Shown: positions 7,986-16,288, numbered from the stretch's first letter. The stretch is DNA of 20,470 nucleotides from an uncultured Emergencia sp. (GCA_937997955.1 CALLDR010000006.1:1-20470); one strand, 5' to 3'. Program-made: numbers and translations. The notes: generated from the letters alone by a model not told the origin.

Positions 7986-8084
7986 TCACTGGCTTCGCGT
8001 CAATGACTTCCGCCCAACGGTTTCGTGTTCCGCCGGCATCTCCGCTGTTTTACGAAACTGCTCCCAAAAAACTTCCGCGGCCAT
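7986..8084 (-). pseudogene. Possible 32-codon ORF, maybe remnant of an ASCH-domain gene
   Basis: In the 185-base gap between the nicotinamidase-like gene and nadE, an ATG at 8084 opens 32 codons beginning MAAEVFWEQFRKTAEMPAEH. That resembles the first helix of small ASCH-domain proteins, which often start with a W-x-x-F motif followed by a Thr/Gly-Pro turn; the rest of the domain is absent. A GAGG lies only 2 bases before the ATG, too close to be a good ribosome binding site. It is either a decayed gene start or chance. I cannot decide between them. Confidence 0.25.
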
Positions 8085-8102
8085 AACCTCAGATCACCAT
8101 AC

Positions 8103-8636
8103 CTATGCTACGATAATCTGACACGCCTTCATGGCGTCCAGCGCCGTTTCGTGGCTCTGCGGACTGACGCCCGCGCAGCAGCTGCTGTCCACTTTTACCA
8201 CGGTTTCCGGGAAAGCCGCCTTCAGGATCATAGCGTTGGAGATGACGCAGATGTCCGTACAGACGCCGACCATCTCGATCTCTGACGGCGCACCGCCCAG
8301 TTTCTCCCTCAGCCATTTCGGCAGTTCCATACAGCCGAAGGTTGGCTTGTCCAGCACGCAGTCATCTTTTAAGCCATCGCGAAGCTCCTCAATGATCTGC
8401 CAGCCATCACTGCCTTTGACACAATGAGGCACCGGCAGCAGTCTGCCCTCCTGTGTTTCCATATAGTCTTCCCCGTGGGTATCCCTGGTAAACAGCACTG
8501 GGAGTCCCTGTGAACGATAATCTTCGATCTTCTTCTGCAGTCTGCCGATGATCTTCTGCGCTTCTTCATTGGCCAGCGCCCCCGTCACAAAGTCCACCTG
8601 CATATCTATGACCAACAGAGCCTTGTCCTTTTTCAT
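8103..8636 (-). CDS. Isochorismatase-family hydrolase, probable nicotinamidase
   Basis: A 177-residue cysteine hydrolase. The expected catalytic triad is present: Asp11 (LLVIDMQVDF), Lys97 (VLDKPTF) and Cys130 (GVCTDICV). HCVKGSDG at 71-78 matches the block found in nicotinamidase-type members. The neighbouring nadE supports conversion of nicotinamide to nicotinate, feeding NAD salvage; this is inference from context, since the family also acts on other amides. AAGGAG lies 12 bases before the ATG, and a near-perfect sigma-A promoter sits upstream, so this is the first gene of the minus-strand cluster. The metal-site pattern differs from the textbook form: RDTHGEDY replaces the D-x-H-x4-H-x-S run. 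Confidence 0.85.
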   Translation of the reverse strand: MKKDKALLVIDMQVDFVTGALANEEAQKIIGRLQKKIEDYRSQGLPVLFTRDTHGEDYMETQEGRLLPVPHCVKGSDGWQIIEELRDGLKDDCVLDKPTFGCMELPKWLREKLGGAPSEIEMVGVCTDICVISNAMILKAAFPETVVKVDSSCCAGVSPQSHETALDAMKACQIIVA

Positions 8637-8676
8637 AATTGTTCTTTGCTCCTTTTTTAAATTGAATAATAGTAAT

Positions 8677-8705
8677 AGTATACCTCAAAAGCCCAGCCAG
8701 GTCAA
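8677..8705 (-). promoter_or_regulatory. Sigma-A promoter of the nicotinamidase-nadE-murE cluster
   Basis: On the minus strand TTGACC (8705-8700) and TATACT (8682-8677) are separated by exactly 17 bases. The predicted start of transcription is about 35 bases before the ATG at 8636. Confidence 0.8.
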
Positions 8706-9056
8706 CGAATCTCCCCATCAAAACAGGTCCAGCCCATAAAAATAAAATGAAAGGGTTCCCGTCTTTTGGCGCTGAGACGGACAAGAGGCGTATCTTGGCG
8801 GAACAGCTTCCGCAGCCCAACGGCTCAATGACTCGATGGCTCGAGGACTCAATGTCTCCGCAGACCGATGGCCCGTTTGATGGAATTTGGACCTTTCGAG
8901 GAGAAGGAAGGGATTTAGCCCAATTCCTGACTTCCGGCTTTGCCGTCGCCATCTGCGGTCATGCTGAACAGAAAATGCTTCAACTTCACAAAAAAGTGTA
9001 TAAATATACTGAAATATATGTTAAAATATACGAATACGGAAAGGAGCTAACTGACA
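8706..9056. other. Divergent gap upstream of the hyd operon, with short repeats
   Basis: About 350 bases with no convincing gene. It contains four tandem 8-bp units (GGCTCAAT, GACTCGAT, GGCTCGAG, GACTCAAT) at 8822-8853 and a perfect hairpin GCGGAA/TTCCGC at 8798-8813. Near the operon, at 8990-9035, it becomes very AT-rich, with the palindrome GTATAAATATAC at 8998-9009. AAGGAG at 9040-9045 serves the first gene. The AT-rich block probably holds the operon promoter, but no clean -35/-10 pair stands out. The open frames across the gap start or end inside neighbouring genes and look accidental. Confidence 0.5.
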
Positions 9057-9317
9057 ATGGAAAGGACAGCTGAAACGAGAGTTGCACTGCTTTCCATCAT
9101 CATCAAGGACACGGTGGCGGTGGAAAAGCTCAACGAGATCCTACATATATACAGAGACTACATCATCGGACGTATGGGTATCCCCTATCGCGAAAGGCAG
9201 ATTCAGATCATCAGCGTCGCGGTAGACGCGCCTACGGACGTGATCAACGCCATGTCGGGCAAAATCGGACGGCTGCCCGGCGTCAGCAGCAAGGTGGCCT
9301 ATGCCAGCGAATCGTGA
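9057..9317 (+). CDS. TM1266-family putative regulator of iron-only hydrogenase
   Basis: An 86-residue ACT-like protein of the TM1266 family, a small protein found beside [FeFe]-hydrogenase maturation genes and thought to regulate them. The block DYIIGRMGIPYRERQIQIISVAVD is highly typical, as are PTDVINAMSGKIGRLPGVSSKVAY. It lacks an obvious DNA-binding motif, so it may sense a ligand or act through a partner; that is inference. AAGGAG lies about 10 bases before the ATG. It overlaps hydE by 17 bases and is the first gene of the operon. Confidence 0.9.
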   Translation: MERTAETRVALLSIIIKDTVAVEKLNEILHIYRDYIIGRMGIPYRERQIQIISVAVDAPTDVINAMSGKIGRLPGVSSKVAYASES

Positions 9318-10359
9318 ATTACTGGCCGCGGCGGACCTGCTCCGATCCGGCGAGATGCCCTGTCCCCAGGCCCTGGCGGCTTTGATCGAGGACGACGATC
9401 CCCGCATCGCTGAAACGCTGGCACAATACGCCGATGAGGTGCGGCGTCAGCACTACGGCAGCAAGGTCTACATTCGCGGCCTCATCGAATTCACCAACTA
9501 CTGCAGGAACGACTGCCTTTACTGCGGCATCCGCAAAAGCCAGCGAAACGTCAGCCGCTACAGGCTGACCGCCGATGACATTCTGTCCTGCTGCCGGACC
9601 GGCTACGAGCTGGGCTTCCGGACCTTTGTGCTGCAGGGCGGCGAGGATCCCTGGTGGACCGACGACAGGCTGGTTCCCCTGGTGACGGCTATCCGCCAGA
9701 CCTATCCGGACTGCGCCATCACCCTGTCCGCCGGAGAGCGGAGCCGGCAAAGCTATCAAAGGCTTTTCAACGCCGGCGCCGACCGGTATTTGCTGCGCCA
9801 CGAAACGGCCAACCCCGTCCACTACAGCAGGCTGCACCCGGCGGAGCTGTCCTGGCAGAACCGAATGGACTGCCTGCGGAACCTGAAGGAGATCGGCTAC
9901 CAGACCGGCTGCGGCTTCATGGTAGGATCCCCCTTCCAGACGACGGAAGATCTGGTCAGGGAGCTTTTGTTTCTCAGAGAGTTCCGGCCCCACATGATAG
10001 GCATCGGACCTTTTCTTCCCGCCAGCGGAACGCCCTTTGAGAGAGAGGCGGCAGGGTCCGCGGCGCTGACCATCAGGCTGCTCAGCATCATACGGCTGCT
10101 GCTGCCAAAGGTTTTGCTGCCCGCCACGACGGCGCTGGGCACAGCTGAGGAGGACGGCCGCGAAAGAGGCATCCGGGCAGGGGCAAACGTCATCATGCCT
10201 AACCTGTCACCGGCAGAAGTCAGGAAGAAATATCTTCTCTACGACAACAAAATCGCCACAGGCGATGAGGCCGCGGAAAGCGTCGCCCATCTCCGGCAGT
10301 CCATGGAAAAAATCGGTTATCAGGTTGTCACCGCCCGCGGCGACAGCCTTAACACATAA
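9301..10359 (+). CDS. hydE: HydE, radical-SAM maturase of [FeFe] hydrogenase
   Basis: A 352-residue radical-SAM enzyme that acts in building the bridging dithiolate and diiron unit of the H-cluster. The cluster motif CRNDCLYC gives Cys68, Cys72 and Cys75; the following GIRKSQRNVSRYRLT is typical of HydE. RHETANPVHYSRLHP and GSPFQTTEDLVREL are conserved barrel blocks. The length matches the family. The start lies inside the preceding gene, with AAGGTGG a few bases upstream, so the two are translationally coupled. The extra C-terminal cluster cysteines present in some HydE proteins are not seen; they are known to be dispensable. Confidence 0.95.
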   Translation: MPANRELLAAADLLRSGEMPCPQALAALIEDDDPRIAETLAQYADEVRRQHYGSKVYIRGLIEFTNYCRNDCLYCGIRKSQRNVSRYRLTADDILSCCRTGYELGFRTFVLQGGEDPWWTDDRLVPLVTAIRQTYPDCAITLSAGERSRQSYQRLFNAGADRYLLRHETANPVHYSRLHPAELSWQNRMDCLRNLKEIGYQTGCGFMVGSPFQTTEDLVRELLFLREFRPHMIGIGPFLPASGTPFEREAAGSAALTIRLLSIIRLLLPKVLLPATTALGTAEEDGRERGIRAGANVIMPNLSPAEVRKKYLLYDNKIATGDEAAESVAHLRQSMEKIGYQVVTARGDSLNT

Positions 10360-10435
10360 ATTTAATACATAAAATCAACTAACGGGAAAGTCCGCGCTCC
10401 ACGCGCATCTGACCCGAAAGAAAGGAAGTAAAAAA

Positions 10436-11866
10436 ATGTATGATCCAAAATCACTGAAAGCAGAAGAATTTATCAACCACGAGGAAATCCTTGACTCACT
10501 GCGGTACGCCGATGAGAACAAGGATAACAAGGAGCTGGTGAGACAGATCCTGGACAAAGCCGCCCTGCGCAAGGGTATCAGCCACAGGGAAGCGTCTGTG
10601 CTGCTGGCATGTGAAGATCCCCAGGTCACCGAAGAGATCTACAAGATGGCCGAGCAGATCAAAAAGGATTTCTACGGCAACCGCATCGTCATGTTCGCGC
10701 CGCTGTACCTGTCCAACTACTGCGTCAACGGCTGTGTCTACTGTCCATATCATCACCAGAACAAGCACATCGCCAGAAAGAAGCTGACCCAGGAAGACAT
10801 CAGAAGAGAAGTCATCGCTCTCCAGGATATGGGACACAAGCGGCTGGCCCTGGAGGCCGGCGAAGACCCGGTCAACAACCCTATCGAATACATACTGGAG
10901 TGTATCAAAACCGTATACTCCATCAACCATAAGAACGGCGCCATCCGCCGGGTCAACGTCAACATCGCCGCTACTACGGTGGAGGAATACAGAATGCTGA
11001 AGGACGCCGGCATCGGCACCTACATCCTGTTCCAGGAGACCTATCACAAGGAAAGCTACGAACAGCTGCACCCGACCGGCCCGAAGCACAACTACGCGTG
11101 GCACACGGAGGCCATGGACAGAGCCATGGAGGGCGGCATCGACGACGTAGGTCTGGGCGTTTTGTTCGGACTGGAGCTGTACCGCTACGAGCTGGCGGGA
11201 CTTTTGATGCACGCGGAGCATCTGGAAGCCGTTCACGGCGTCGGCCCGCATACCATCAGCGTGCCGAGAGTCAGACCAGCGGACGACGTAGATCCAGAGG
11301 ATTTTGACGCGGGCGTAGACGGCGGACTGACCGACGATCTCTTCGCCAAGATCATCGCCATCATCCGCATCGCCGTGCCTTATACCGGCATGATCATGTC
11401 CACCCGTGAAAGCCAGGAAATGCGCGCCAGGGCTCTGCACCTGGGCATCTCCCAGATCAGCGGCGCTTCCAAGACCAGCGTCGGCGGCTACGATTCCGAT
11501 GAGCCGGAAGACGAGAACTCCGCCCAGTTTGAGACAGACGACAGAAGAACCCTGGACGAAGTGGTCAAATGGCTCATGGACATGGATTACATTCCTAGCT
11601 TCTGCACCGCCTGCTACAGAGAAGGCCGCACCGGCGACCGCTTCATGAGCCTGTGCAAGAGCGGACAGATCCAGAACTGCTGTCACCCAAACGCTTTGAT
11701 GACCCTGAAGGAGTACCTGGTGGACTACGCGAAGCCGGAAACCCGCGCGGTGGGAGAAGCTTTGATCCACAAGGAGCTTGACAATATTCCGAAGGAAAAG
11801 GTTCGTCAGATCGCAGAAAACTACATCAAGGAGATCGAACATGGCAAGAGAGATTTCAGATTTTAA
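10436..11866 (+). CDS. hydG: HydG, tyrosine-lyase maturase of [FeFe] hydrogenase
   Basis: A 476-residue radical-SAM enzyme that splits tyrosine to p-cresol, CO and cyanide and makes the iron-CO-CN synthon for the H-cluster. The N-terminal cluster motif CVNGCVYC places Cys96, Cys100 and Cys103. The auxiliary cluster motif C-x2-C-x22-C is present at Cys390, Cys393 and Cys416, which separates HydG from the tyrosine lyase ThiH of thiamin synthesis. A 76-base gap separates it from hydE; GAAAGGAAG precedes the ATG. Its last 26 bases overlap the start of hydF. Confidence 0.96.
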   Translation: MYDPKSLKAEEFINHEEILDSLRYADENKDNKELVRQILDKAALRKGISHREASVLLACEDPQVTEEIYKMAEQIKKDFYGNRIVMFAPLYLSNYCVNGCVYCPYHHQNKHIARKKLTQEDIRREVIALQDMGHKRLALEAGEDPVNNPIEYILECIKTVYSINHKNGAIRRVNVNIAATTVEEYRMLKDAGIGTYILFQETYHKESYEQLHPTGPKHNYAWHTEAMDRAMEGGIDDVGLGVLFGLELYRYELAGLLMHAEHLEAVHGVGPHTISVPRVRPADDVDPEDFDAGVDGGLTDDLFAKIIAIIRIAVPYTGMIMSTRESQEMRARALHLGISQISGASKTSVGGYDSDEPEDENSAQFETDDRRTLDEVVKWLMDMDYIPSFCTACYREGRTGDRFMSLCKSGQIQNCCHPNALMTLKEYLVDYAKPETRAVGEALIHKELDNIPKEKVRQIAENYIKEIEHGKRDFRF

Positions 11867-13187
11867 CAGAGAAAACGCCGCCGGCCTGAACGCCGCGGCG
11901 GACAGCGCAAACGCCAATGCCTGCGCCGACGTCAGCGCCAGCGCGAACAAAGCGGCCGCGGACAACGCCGCCGGCCTGAACGCTACGCCGTCAGCCAACC
12001 GGGTCCACATCGGCTTCTTCGGCCGGCGCAACGCGGGAAAATCCAGCGTAGTCAACGCTGTCACCGGACAGGACCTGGCCATCGTCAGCGAGGTCAAAGG
12101 CACCACCACCGATCCGGTGCAGAAGGCCATGGAGCTGCTGCCGCTGGGGCCGGTGGTCATCATCGACACCCCCGGCATCGACGACAGCGGCCAGGTCGGT
12201 GAAAAGCGGGTAGAAAAGTCCTATCAGGTCCTCAACAAGACCGATGTGGCCGTGCTGGTCATCGACAACTTTGTGGGGCCGTCCGCCGAGGACCGCGCTT
12301 TGATAGAGGAATTCCGCAGGAGAAAGCTGCCCTTCATCGTAGCCCTGAACAAAGTTGACCTGGACATGGAGTCCCTGATCGAGACAGATGAGGCTCACAG
12401 GTCTTACGACTTCCCTCACCTGCTGGTCAGCGCTCTGACCGGCCAGGGCATCGCGCAGCTGAAGGAGAAGATCGCGGAGATCGCCAAGCCCACGGGGCCT
12501 GAAAAGAAGATCATCGGCGACAGGCTGCGCAGAAAAGATGTGGTCATTCTGGTCACGCCCATCGACAGCTCCGCGCCGAAGGGCCGGATGATCCTGCCCC
12601 AGGTCCAGACCATACGGGATATTCTGGACGTCAATGCTGTCTGTATGGTAACGCAGGTTCCGGAGCTGTCAGATTGTCTGGCCGCTCTGAAGGAGCCTCC
12701 GGCCCTGGTAGTTACCGACAGCCAGGCCTTTGCTCAGGTAAAGGAGATTCTGCCTTCCGACGTAAAGCTGACTTCCTTCTCCGTCCTGTTCGCCCGGTTT
12801 AAGGGAATTCTGGACACGGCGGCCGCCGGCGCCCATTTCCTGTCCAGCCTGCGGGACGGCGATAAGGTTTTGATCTCCGAGGGCTGCACCCATCACCGAC
12901 AGTGCGAGGACATCGGCACGGTGAAGCTGCCCGGCTGGATCCAGAGCTATACCGGCAAAACCCTTGACTTTGACTTTACCAGCGGAGGCGAATTTCCACG
13001 CGGCCGTGAGCAGCTGCGGCAATACGCCCTCATCGTACACTGCGGCGGCTGTATGCTCAACGAAAAGGAAATGGTATACCGCATGAATTCGGCGGCCGAC
13101 GCCGGCGTGCCGTTTACCAACTATGGGACTTTGATCGCCCATATCAATGGAATTTTAGACAGAAGCCTGGAGATTTTCAATGAATAA
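11841..13187 (+). CDS. hydF: HydF, maturation GTPase and scaffold of [FeFe] hydrogenase
   Basis: A 448-residue GTPase that carries the 2Fe precursor and hands it to the hydrogenase. G1 is GRRNAGKSS (residues 61-69), G3 DTPGIDD (109-115) and G4 NKVD. The iron-sulfur ligands are in GCTHHRQCEDIG and HCGGCML near the C-terminus, matching the known CxH...HCxxC pattern. I choose the ATG at 11841 because AAGGAG lies 7 bases upstream; a longer frame back to 11778 lies wholly within hydG. Odd feature: residues about 12-50 are an Ala/Asn/Ser-rich stretch with NAAGLNA twice. HydF normally has only about ten residues before the GTPase domain, so this is a lineage-specific extension. It overlaps proB by 8 bases. 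Confidence 0.95.
   Translation: MAREISDFNRENAAGLNAAADSANANACADVSASANKAAADNAAGLNATPSANRVHIGFFGRRNAGKSSVVNAVTGQDLAIVSEVKGTTTDPVQKAMELLPLGPVVIIDTPGIDDSGQVGEKRVEKSYQVLNKTDVAVLVIDNFVGPSAEDRALIEEFRRRKLPFIVALNKVDLDMESLIETDEAHRSYDFPHLLVSALTGQGIAQLKEKIAEIAKPTGPEKKIIGDRLRRKDVVILVTPIDSSAPKGRMILPQVQTIRDILDVNAVCMVTQVPELSDCLAALKEPPALVVTDSQAFAQVKEILPSDVKLTSFSVLFARFKGILDTAAAGAHFLSSLRDGDKVLISEGCTHHRQCEDIGTVKLPGWIQSYTGKTLDFDFTSGGEFPRGREQLRQYALIVHCGGCMLNEKEMVYRMNSAADAGVPFTNYGTLIAHINGILDRSLEIFNE
11874..11983 (+). repeat. 20-bp direct repeat inside the HydF N-terminal extension
   Basis: AACGCCGCCGGCCTGAACGC occurs at 11874-11893 and 11964-11983, exactly 90 bases (30 codons) apart and in the same frame. It suggests the low-complexity stretch grew by in-frame duplication. 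Confidence 0.85.
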
Positions 13188-13995
13188 AGAACAAATCACA
13201 GCAAGCCGCCGGGTGGTGGTCAAGGTAGGCACGTCCACCCTGACCCACCGGAGCGGCAAGATCAATATCCGCCACATCGAGGGCCTCTGCAAGGTTCTCA
13301 GCGACCTTCAGAACGCCGGAAAGGAGATCATTCTGGTCTCCTCCGGCGCCATCGGCGTGGGCGTAGGCAAGCTGGGCCTTTCCCGCCGCCCTGACGAGAC
13401 CAGCAAGAAACAGGCGCTGGCCGCCATCGGCCAGTGTGAGCTGATGTTCATGTACGATAAGTTTTTTGGGGAGTACAACCACACGGTGGCTCAGATTCTG
13501 CTGACCTACGACGCCGTAGACAGCGAAACGGACCGCCGCAACGTGCAGAACACCTTCGGAGAACTGCTGTCCATGGGCATTATCCCCATCGTCAACGAAA
13601 ACGACACGGTGGCCACCAACGAGCTGGAAGGCCACAATATCGGCGACAACGACACCCTGTCCGCCATGGTCGCTGTGCTGACAGAGGCCGACCTGCTGGT
13701 CATTCTGACCGATATCGACGGCCTCTACGACCGTGACCCCCGCAAAGACGAAAACGCCAGACGGATTCCCTTTGTTCCCGTCATCGACGAGAAGATCGAA
13801 GCCCTGGCAGGCGGCGCGGGTTCCCAGTTCGGCACCGGCGGCATGGCTACCAAGATCAGCGCCGCCAAGCGTTCCACGGCCGCGGGCATTCCCTGCTGCG
13901 TGATCAAAGGCGACGACCCGTCCAACCTGTACACCCTCTTCGACGGGGCGGACATCGGAACAGTATTCGGATGTGAAGAAAGGAGACCACTATGA
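13180..13995 (+). CDS. proB: Glutamate 5-kinase ProB, short form without PUA domain
   Basis: A 271-residue amino-acid kinase that phosphorylates glutamate, the first step of proline synthesis. VVVKVGTSTLTH, SSGAIGVGVGKLGL, NENDTVATNELEGHNIGDND and TDIDGLYDRDPR are the hallmark blocks. Many ProB proteins run to about 365 residues with a C-terminal PUA domain; here the protein stops after the kinase domain, as in some other Firmicutes. Its ATG overlaps the hydF stop (ATGAATAA), and its stop overlaps the proA ATG by 4 bases, so translation is coupled through the operon. Confidence 0.94.
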   Translation: MNKEQITASRRVVVKVGTSTLTHRSGKINIRHIEGLCKVLSDLQNAGKEIILVSSGAIGVGVGKLGLSRRPDETSKKQALAAIGQCELMFMYDKFFGEYNHTVAQILLTYDAVDSETDRRNVQNTFGELLSMGIIPIVNENDTVATNELEGHNIGDNDTLSAMVAVLTEADLLVILTDIDGLYDRDPRKDENARRIPFVPVIDEKIEALAGGAGSQFGTGGMATKISAAKRSTAAGIPCCVIKGDDPSNLYTLFDGADIGTVFGCEERRPL

Positions 13996-15233
13996 CCCAG
14001 TTAGAACAGATGGGCGCTCTGGCAAAGGACGCCGCCAGAACTCTGCGGACAGCCTCGGCTGACGCCAAAACCCAGGCTCTGGAGAAGATCGCTCTGGCCC
14101 TATGCTCCCATGTTCAGGACATTCTGGACGCCAACGAAAAAGATATCAAGGCCGCCGAAGGCGTGCTTTCCCCTTCTATGATCGACCGCCTGACCCTGAC
14201 GCCGGAGCGGATCAGCGACATGGCGGAGGCGGTCATAGCCGTATCAAAATGGGACGACCCTGTAGGCCGTGTTCTGGAGGTGACGGACCGCCCCAACGGC
14301 CTGCGCATCGAAAAGACCGCCGTGCCTCTGGGCGTGGTCGGCATCATCTTTGAGGCCCGTCCCAATGTGACCAGCGACTGCGCCGCGCTGTGCATCAAAG
14401 CAGGCAACGCCTGTATTCTCCGCGGCGGCAAGGAAGCCGCCCACTCCAACCAGGCCATCGCCACCGTCATGCGCCAGGCGCTGGCCGACTCGGCACTGAA
14501 TCCTGACTGCGTCCAGCTGGTAGAGGACACGTCCCGGGCCTCGGCCGCGGAAATGATGACTCTGACCGAATATCTGGACGTACTGATTCCGAGAGGCGGC
14601 GCGGGACTGATCAAATCGGTGGTGGACAACGCCAAGGTGCCGGTCATCGAAACCGGCGTCGGCAACTGCCACATCTATGTGGACGCGGCCGCCGACGTGG
14701 AGATGGCCGCCGACATCGTCTTTAACGCCAAGACCTCCCGCCCCTCCGTGTGCAACGCGGCGGAAAAGGTTTTGATCCACAAGGACATCGCCGCCGCGGC
14801 TTTGCCGGTCATGGCGGAGCGGCTCTCGTCCAGATCTGTAGCGCTCCACGGGGACGCTGCGGCCTGTGAGATCCTGCCGGACGCCGTGCCGATCGCGCCG
14901 GAGGAATGGAGCCGCGAGTATCTTGACTACGTTCTGGGCATCAAAGTGGTGGATTCCATAGACGAAGCCATCGACCACATCGAACGGTATTCTTCCCATC
15001 ACAGCGACTGCATCGTCACCGCGGACGACGCCGCGGCGGCCAGGTTCCTGGCTTCTGTGGATTCCGCCGCCGTATACCACAACGCTTCGACCCGCTTCAC
15101 CGACGGCGGTGAAATGGGACTGGGCGCGGAGATCGGCATTTCCACCCAGAAGCTTCACGCCCGCGGACCTATGGGCGTCAACCAGCTGGTCTCCTATAAG
15201 TACGTGGTCCGGGGCTCCGGTCAGATCCGGTAG
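13992..15233 (+). CDS. proA: Glutamate-5-semialdehyde dehydrogenase ProA
   Basis: A 413-residue NADPH-dependent aldehyde dehydrogenase-fold enzyme that reduces glutamyl 5-phosphate to the semialdehyde in proline synthesis. The catalytic cysteine is in RPSVCNAAEK, and GVVGIIFEARPNVTSDCAAL and HARGPMGVNQLVSYKYVVRGSGQIR are diagnostic. The length is typical and nothing is missing. It is the last gene in the tight overlap chain that begins with the TM1266-type gene. A third enzyme, ProC, is not in the window. Confidence 0.96.
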   Translation: MTQLEQMGALAKDAARTLRTASADAKTQALEKIALALCSHVQDILDANEKDIKAAEGVLSPSMIDRLTLTPERISDMAEAVIAVSKWDDPVGRVLEVTDRPNGLRIEKTAVPLGVVGIIFEARPNVTSDCAALCIKAGNACILRGGKEAAHSNQAIATVMRQALADSALNPDCVQLVEDTSRASAAEMMTLTEYLDVLIPRGGAGLIKSVVDNAKVPVIETGVGNCHIYVDAAADVEMAADIVFNAKTSRPSVCNAAEKVLIHKDIAAAALPVMAERLSSRSVALHGDAAACEILPDAVPIAPEEWSREYLDYVLGIKVVDSIDEAIDHIERYSSHHSDCIVTADDAAAARFLASVDSAAVYHNASTRFTDGGEMGLGAEIGISTQKLHARGPMGVNQLVSYKYVVRGSGQIR

Positions 15234-15420
15234 GCGAAGGGATACGGTTTAGGGCACGGTTTGGGCTTTCCGGCGCTCAGGCCCTCAAGCTCTCCGGCTC
15301 TCTGGTTTTCAGGCCCTCAAAACCGACAAACTTCAATTTCACGGCCAGGCACCAACGGCCGCGTTCATTCATATCTATAGATATACAACCAGAATTCTTT
15401 TTAGGAGTTGATAGAACGAT
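15234..15420 (+). promoter_or_regulatory. Gap before the ZIP gene with a perfect palindrome
   Basis: ATATCTATAGATAT (15371-15384) is a perfect 14-bp palindrome, 36 bases before the ZIP start, and could be an operator or part of a promoter. Upstream, CAGGCCCTCAA occurs twice (near 15277 and 15309), and GGTTTT/AAAACC (15304-15324) can pair. There is no U-tract, so I see no terminator after proA. TAGGAG serves the ZIP gene. Confidence 0.4.
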
Positions 15421-16212
15421 ATGAATGCAGTTACATGGGCACTTCTAGGCACCCTGTTTACCTTCTCGGTAACGACTCTGGGTGCCTTAAATGTTTTTTG
15501 GGTTAAGAAAGAGGTCACCAACACGGTTCAATGTGTATTTCTGGGCTTTGCCGGCGGCGTCATGATCGCCGCCTCCGTCTGGTCCCTGCTGCTGCCCGGC
15601 ATCGAACGGGCGGAAGCCGCCGGACAGATCAGCTGGCTGGTCATGACAGGGGGCTTTCTGCTGGGCGTGGTCGTCCTGCTCTTCGCTGACGGCCTTCTGA
15701 AGCGACGCTACGAGACCCGACTGCAAAAGGGTCAGATCGCCAGCCTGAAGCAGAGCACTTTGATGCTGGTCATCGCCATTACCATTCACAACATTCCTGA
15801 AGGCATGGCCGTAGGGCTTGCCTTCGCGCTGGCCATGAGCGACACGGGCAACCCTGCTCTGTTTTCCGGCGCTCTGGCCCTGGCTCTGGGTATCGGGATC
15901 CAGAACTATCCGGAGGGAACAGCCGTCGCCCTCCCTTTGATCAAGGACGGCATGGGCCGCAGAAAAGCCTTCTTTTACGGAAGCATGTCCGCCATCGTGG
16001 AACCGATCTTCGGCGTACTGGCCGCCCTTCTGGCAACTTTGATAACGCCGCTGATGCCGATGCTGCTGGCCTTTGCCGCCGGTACCATGATCTATGTGGT
16101 GGTGCAGGAGCTGCTGCCGGAGGCCCAGACCTGCGACAGGGAAAAGCTGGCCACCCTGGGATTCATCGCCGGCTTTCTGATCATGATGATACTGGACGTG
16201 AGTTTGGGATAG
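15421..16212 (+). CDS. ZIP-family metal transporter
   Basis: A 263-residue integral membrane protein of the ZIP family (GufA/ZupT-like), which moves zinc or related divalent metals into the cytoplasm. About eight hydrophobic segments are visible. The paired metal-binding helices carry HNIPEGMAVGLAFAL (His123, Asn124, Glu127) and QNYPEGTAVALPL (from 161). The loop at 93-111 is positively charged and lacks the His-rich run found in many ZIP proteins. TAGGAG lies about 12 bases before the ATG. It has the same direction as the hyd-pro operon and lies 187 bases downstream. Which metal it carries cannot be read from sequence. Confidence 0.9.
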   Translation: MNAVTWALLGTLFTFSVTTLGALNVFWVKKEVTNTVQCVFLGFAGGVMIAASVWSLLLPGIERAEAAGQISWLVMTGGFLLGVVVLLFADGLLKRRYETRLQKGQIASLKQSTLMLVIAITIHNIPEGMAVGLAFALAMSDTGNPALFSGALALALGIGIQNYPEGTAVALPLIKDGMGRRKAFFYGSMSAIVEPIFGVLAALLATLITPLMPMLLAFAAGTMIYVVVQELLPEAQTCDREKLATLGFIAGFLIMMILDVSLG

Positions 16213-16259
16213 ACCTCCACGGTTTTGCAAAAAAATTTGTGATCTTTCACAAAAAACTG

Positions 16260-16288
16260 TTGACACATGGCGAATACCATGTTATTCT
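16260..16288 (+). promoter_or_regulatory. Sigma-A promoter of the trpB leader
   Basis: TTGACA (16260-16265) and TATTCT (16283-16288) are 17 bases apart, directly upstream of the T-box leader. The -35 is perfect. Confidence 0.85.

Noticed and set aside
7918..7989. Longer start for NadE (GTG, 24 extra residues)
   Set aside because: The added Lys/Glu-rich tail is not found in NadE, and the ATG at 7917 has a good ribosome binding site.
8566..9073. Open frames on both strands across the pncA-hyd gap
   Set aside because: They overlap the clear promoter and gene ends, have no ribosome binding site, and match no known family.
10496..12178. Minus-strand open frame of 560 codons
   Set aside because: It is antisense to hydG and hydF, both certain genes; no ribosome binding site or domain was seen.
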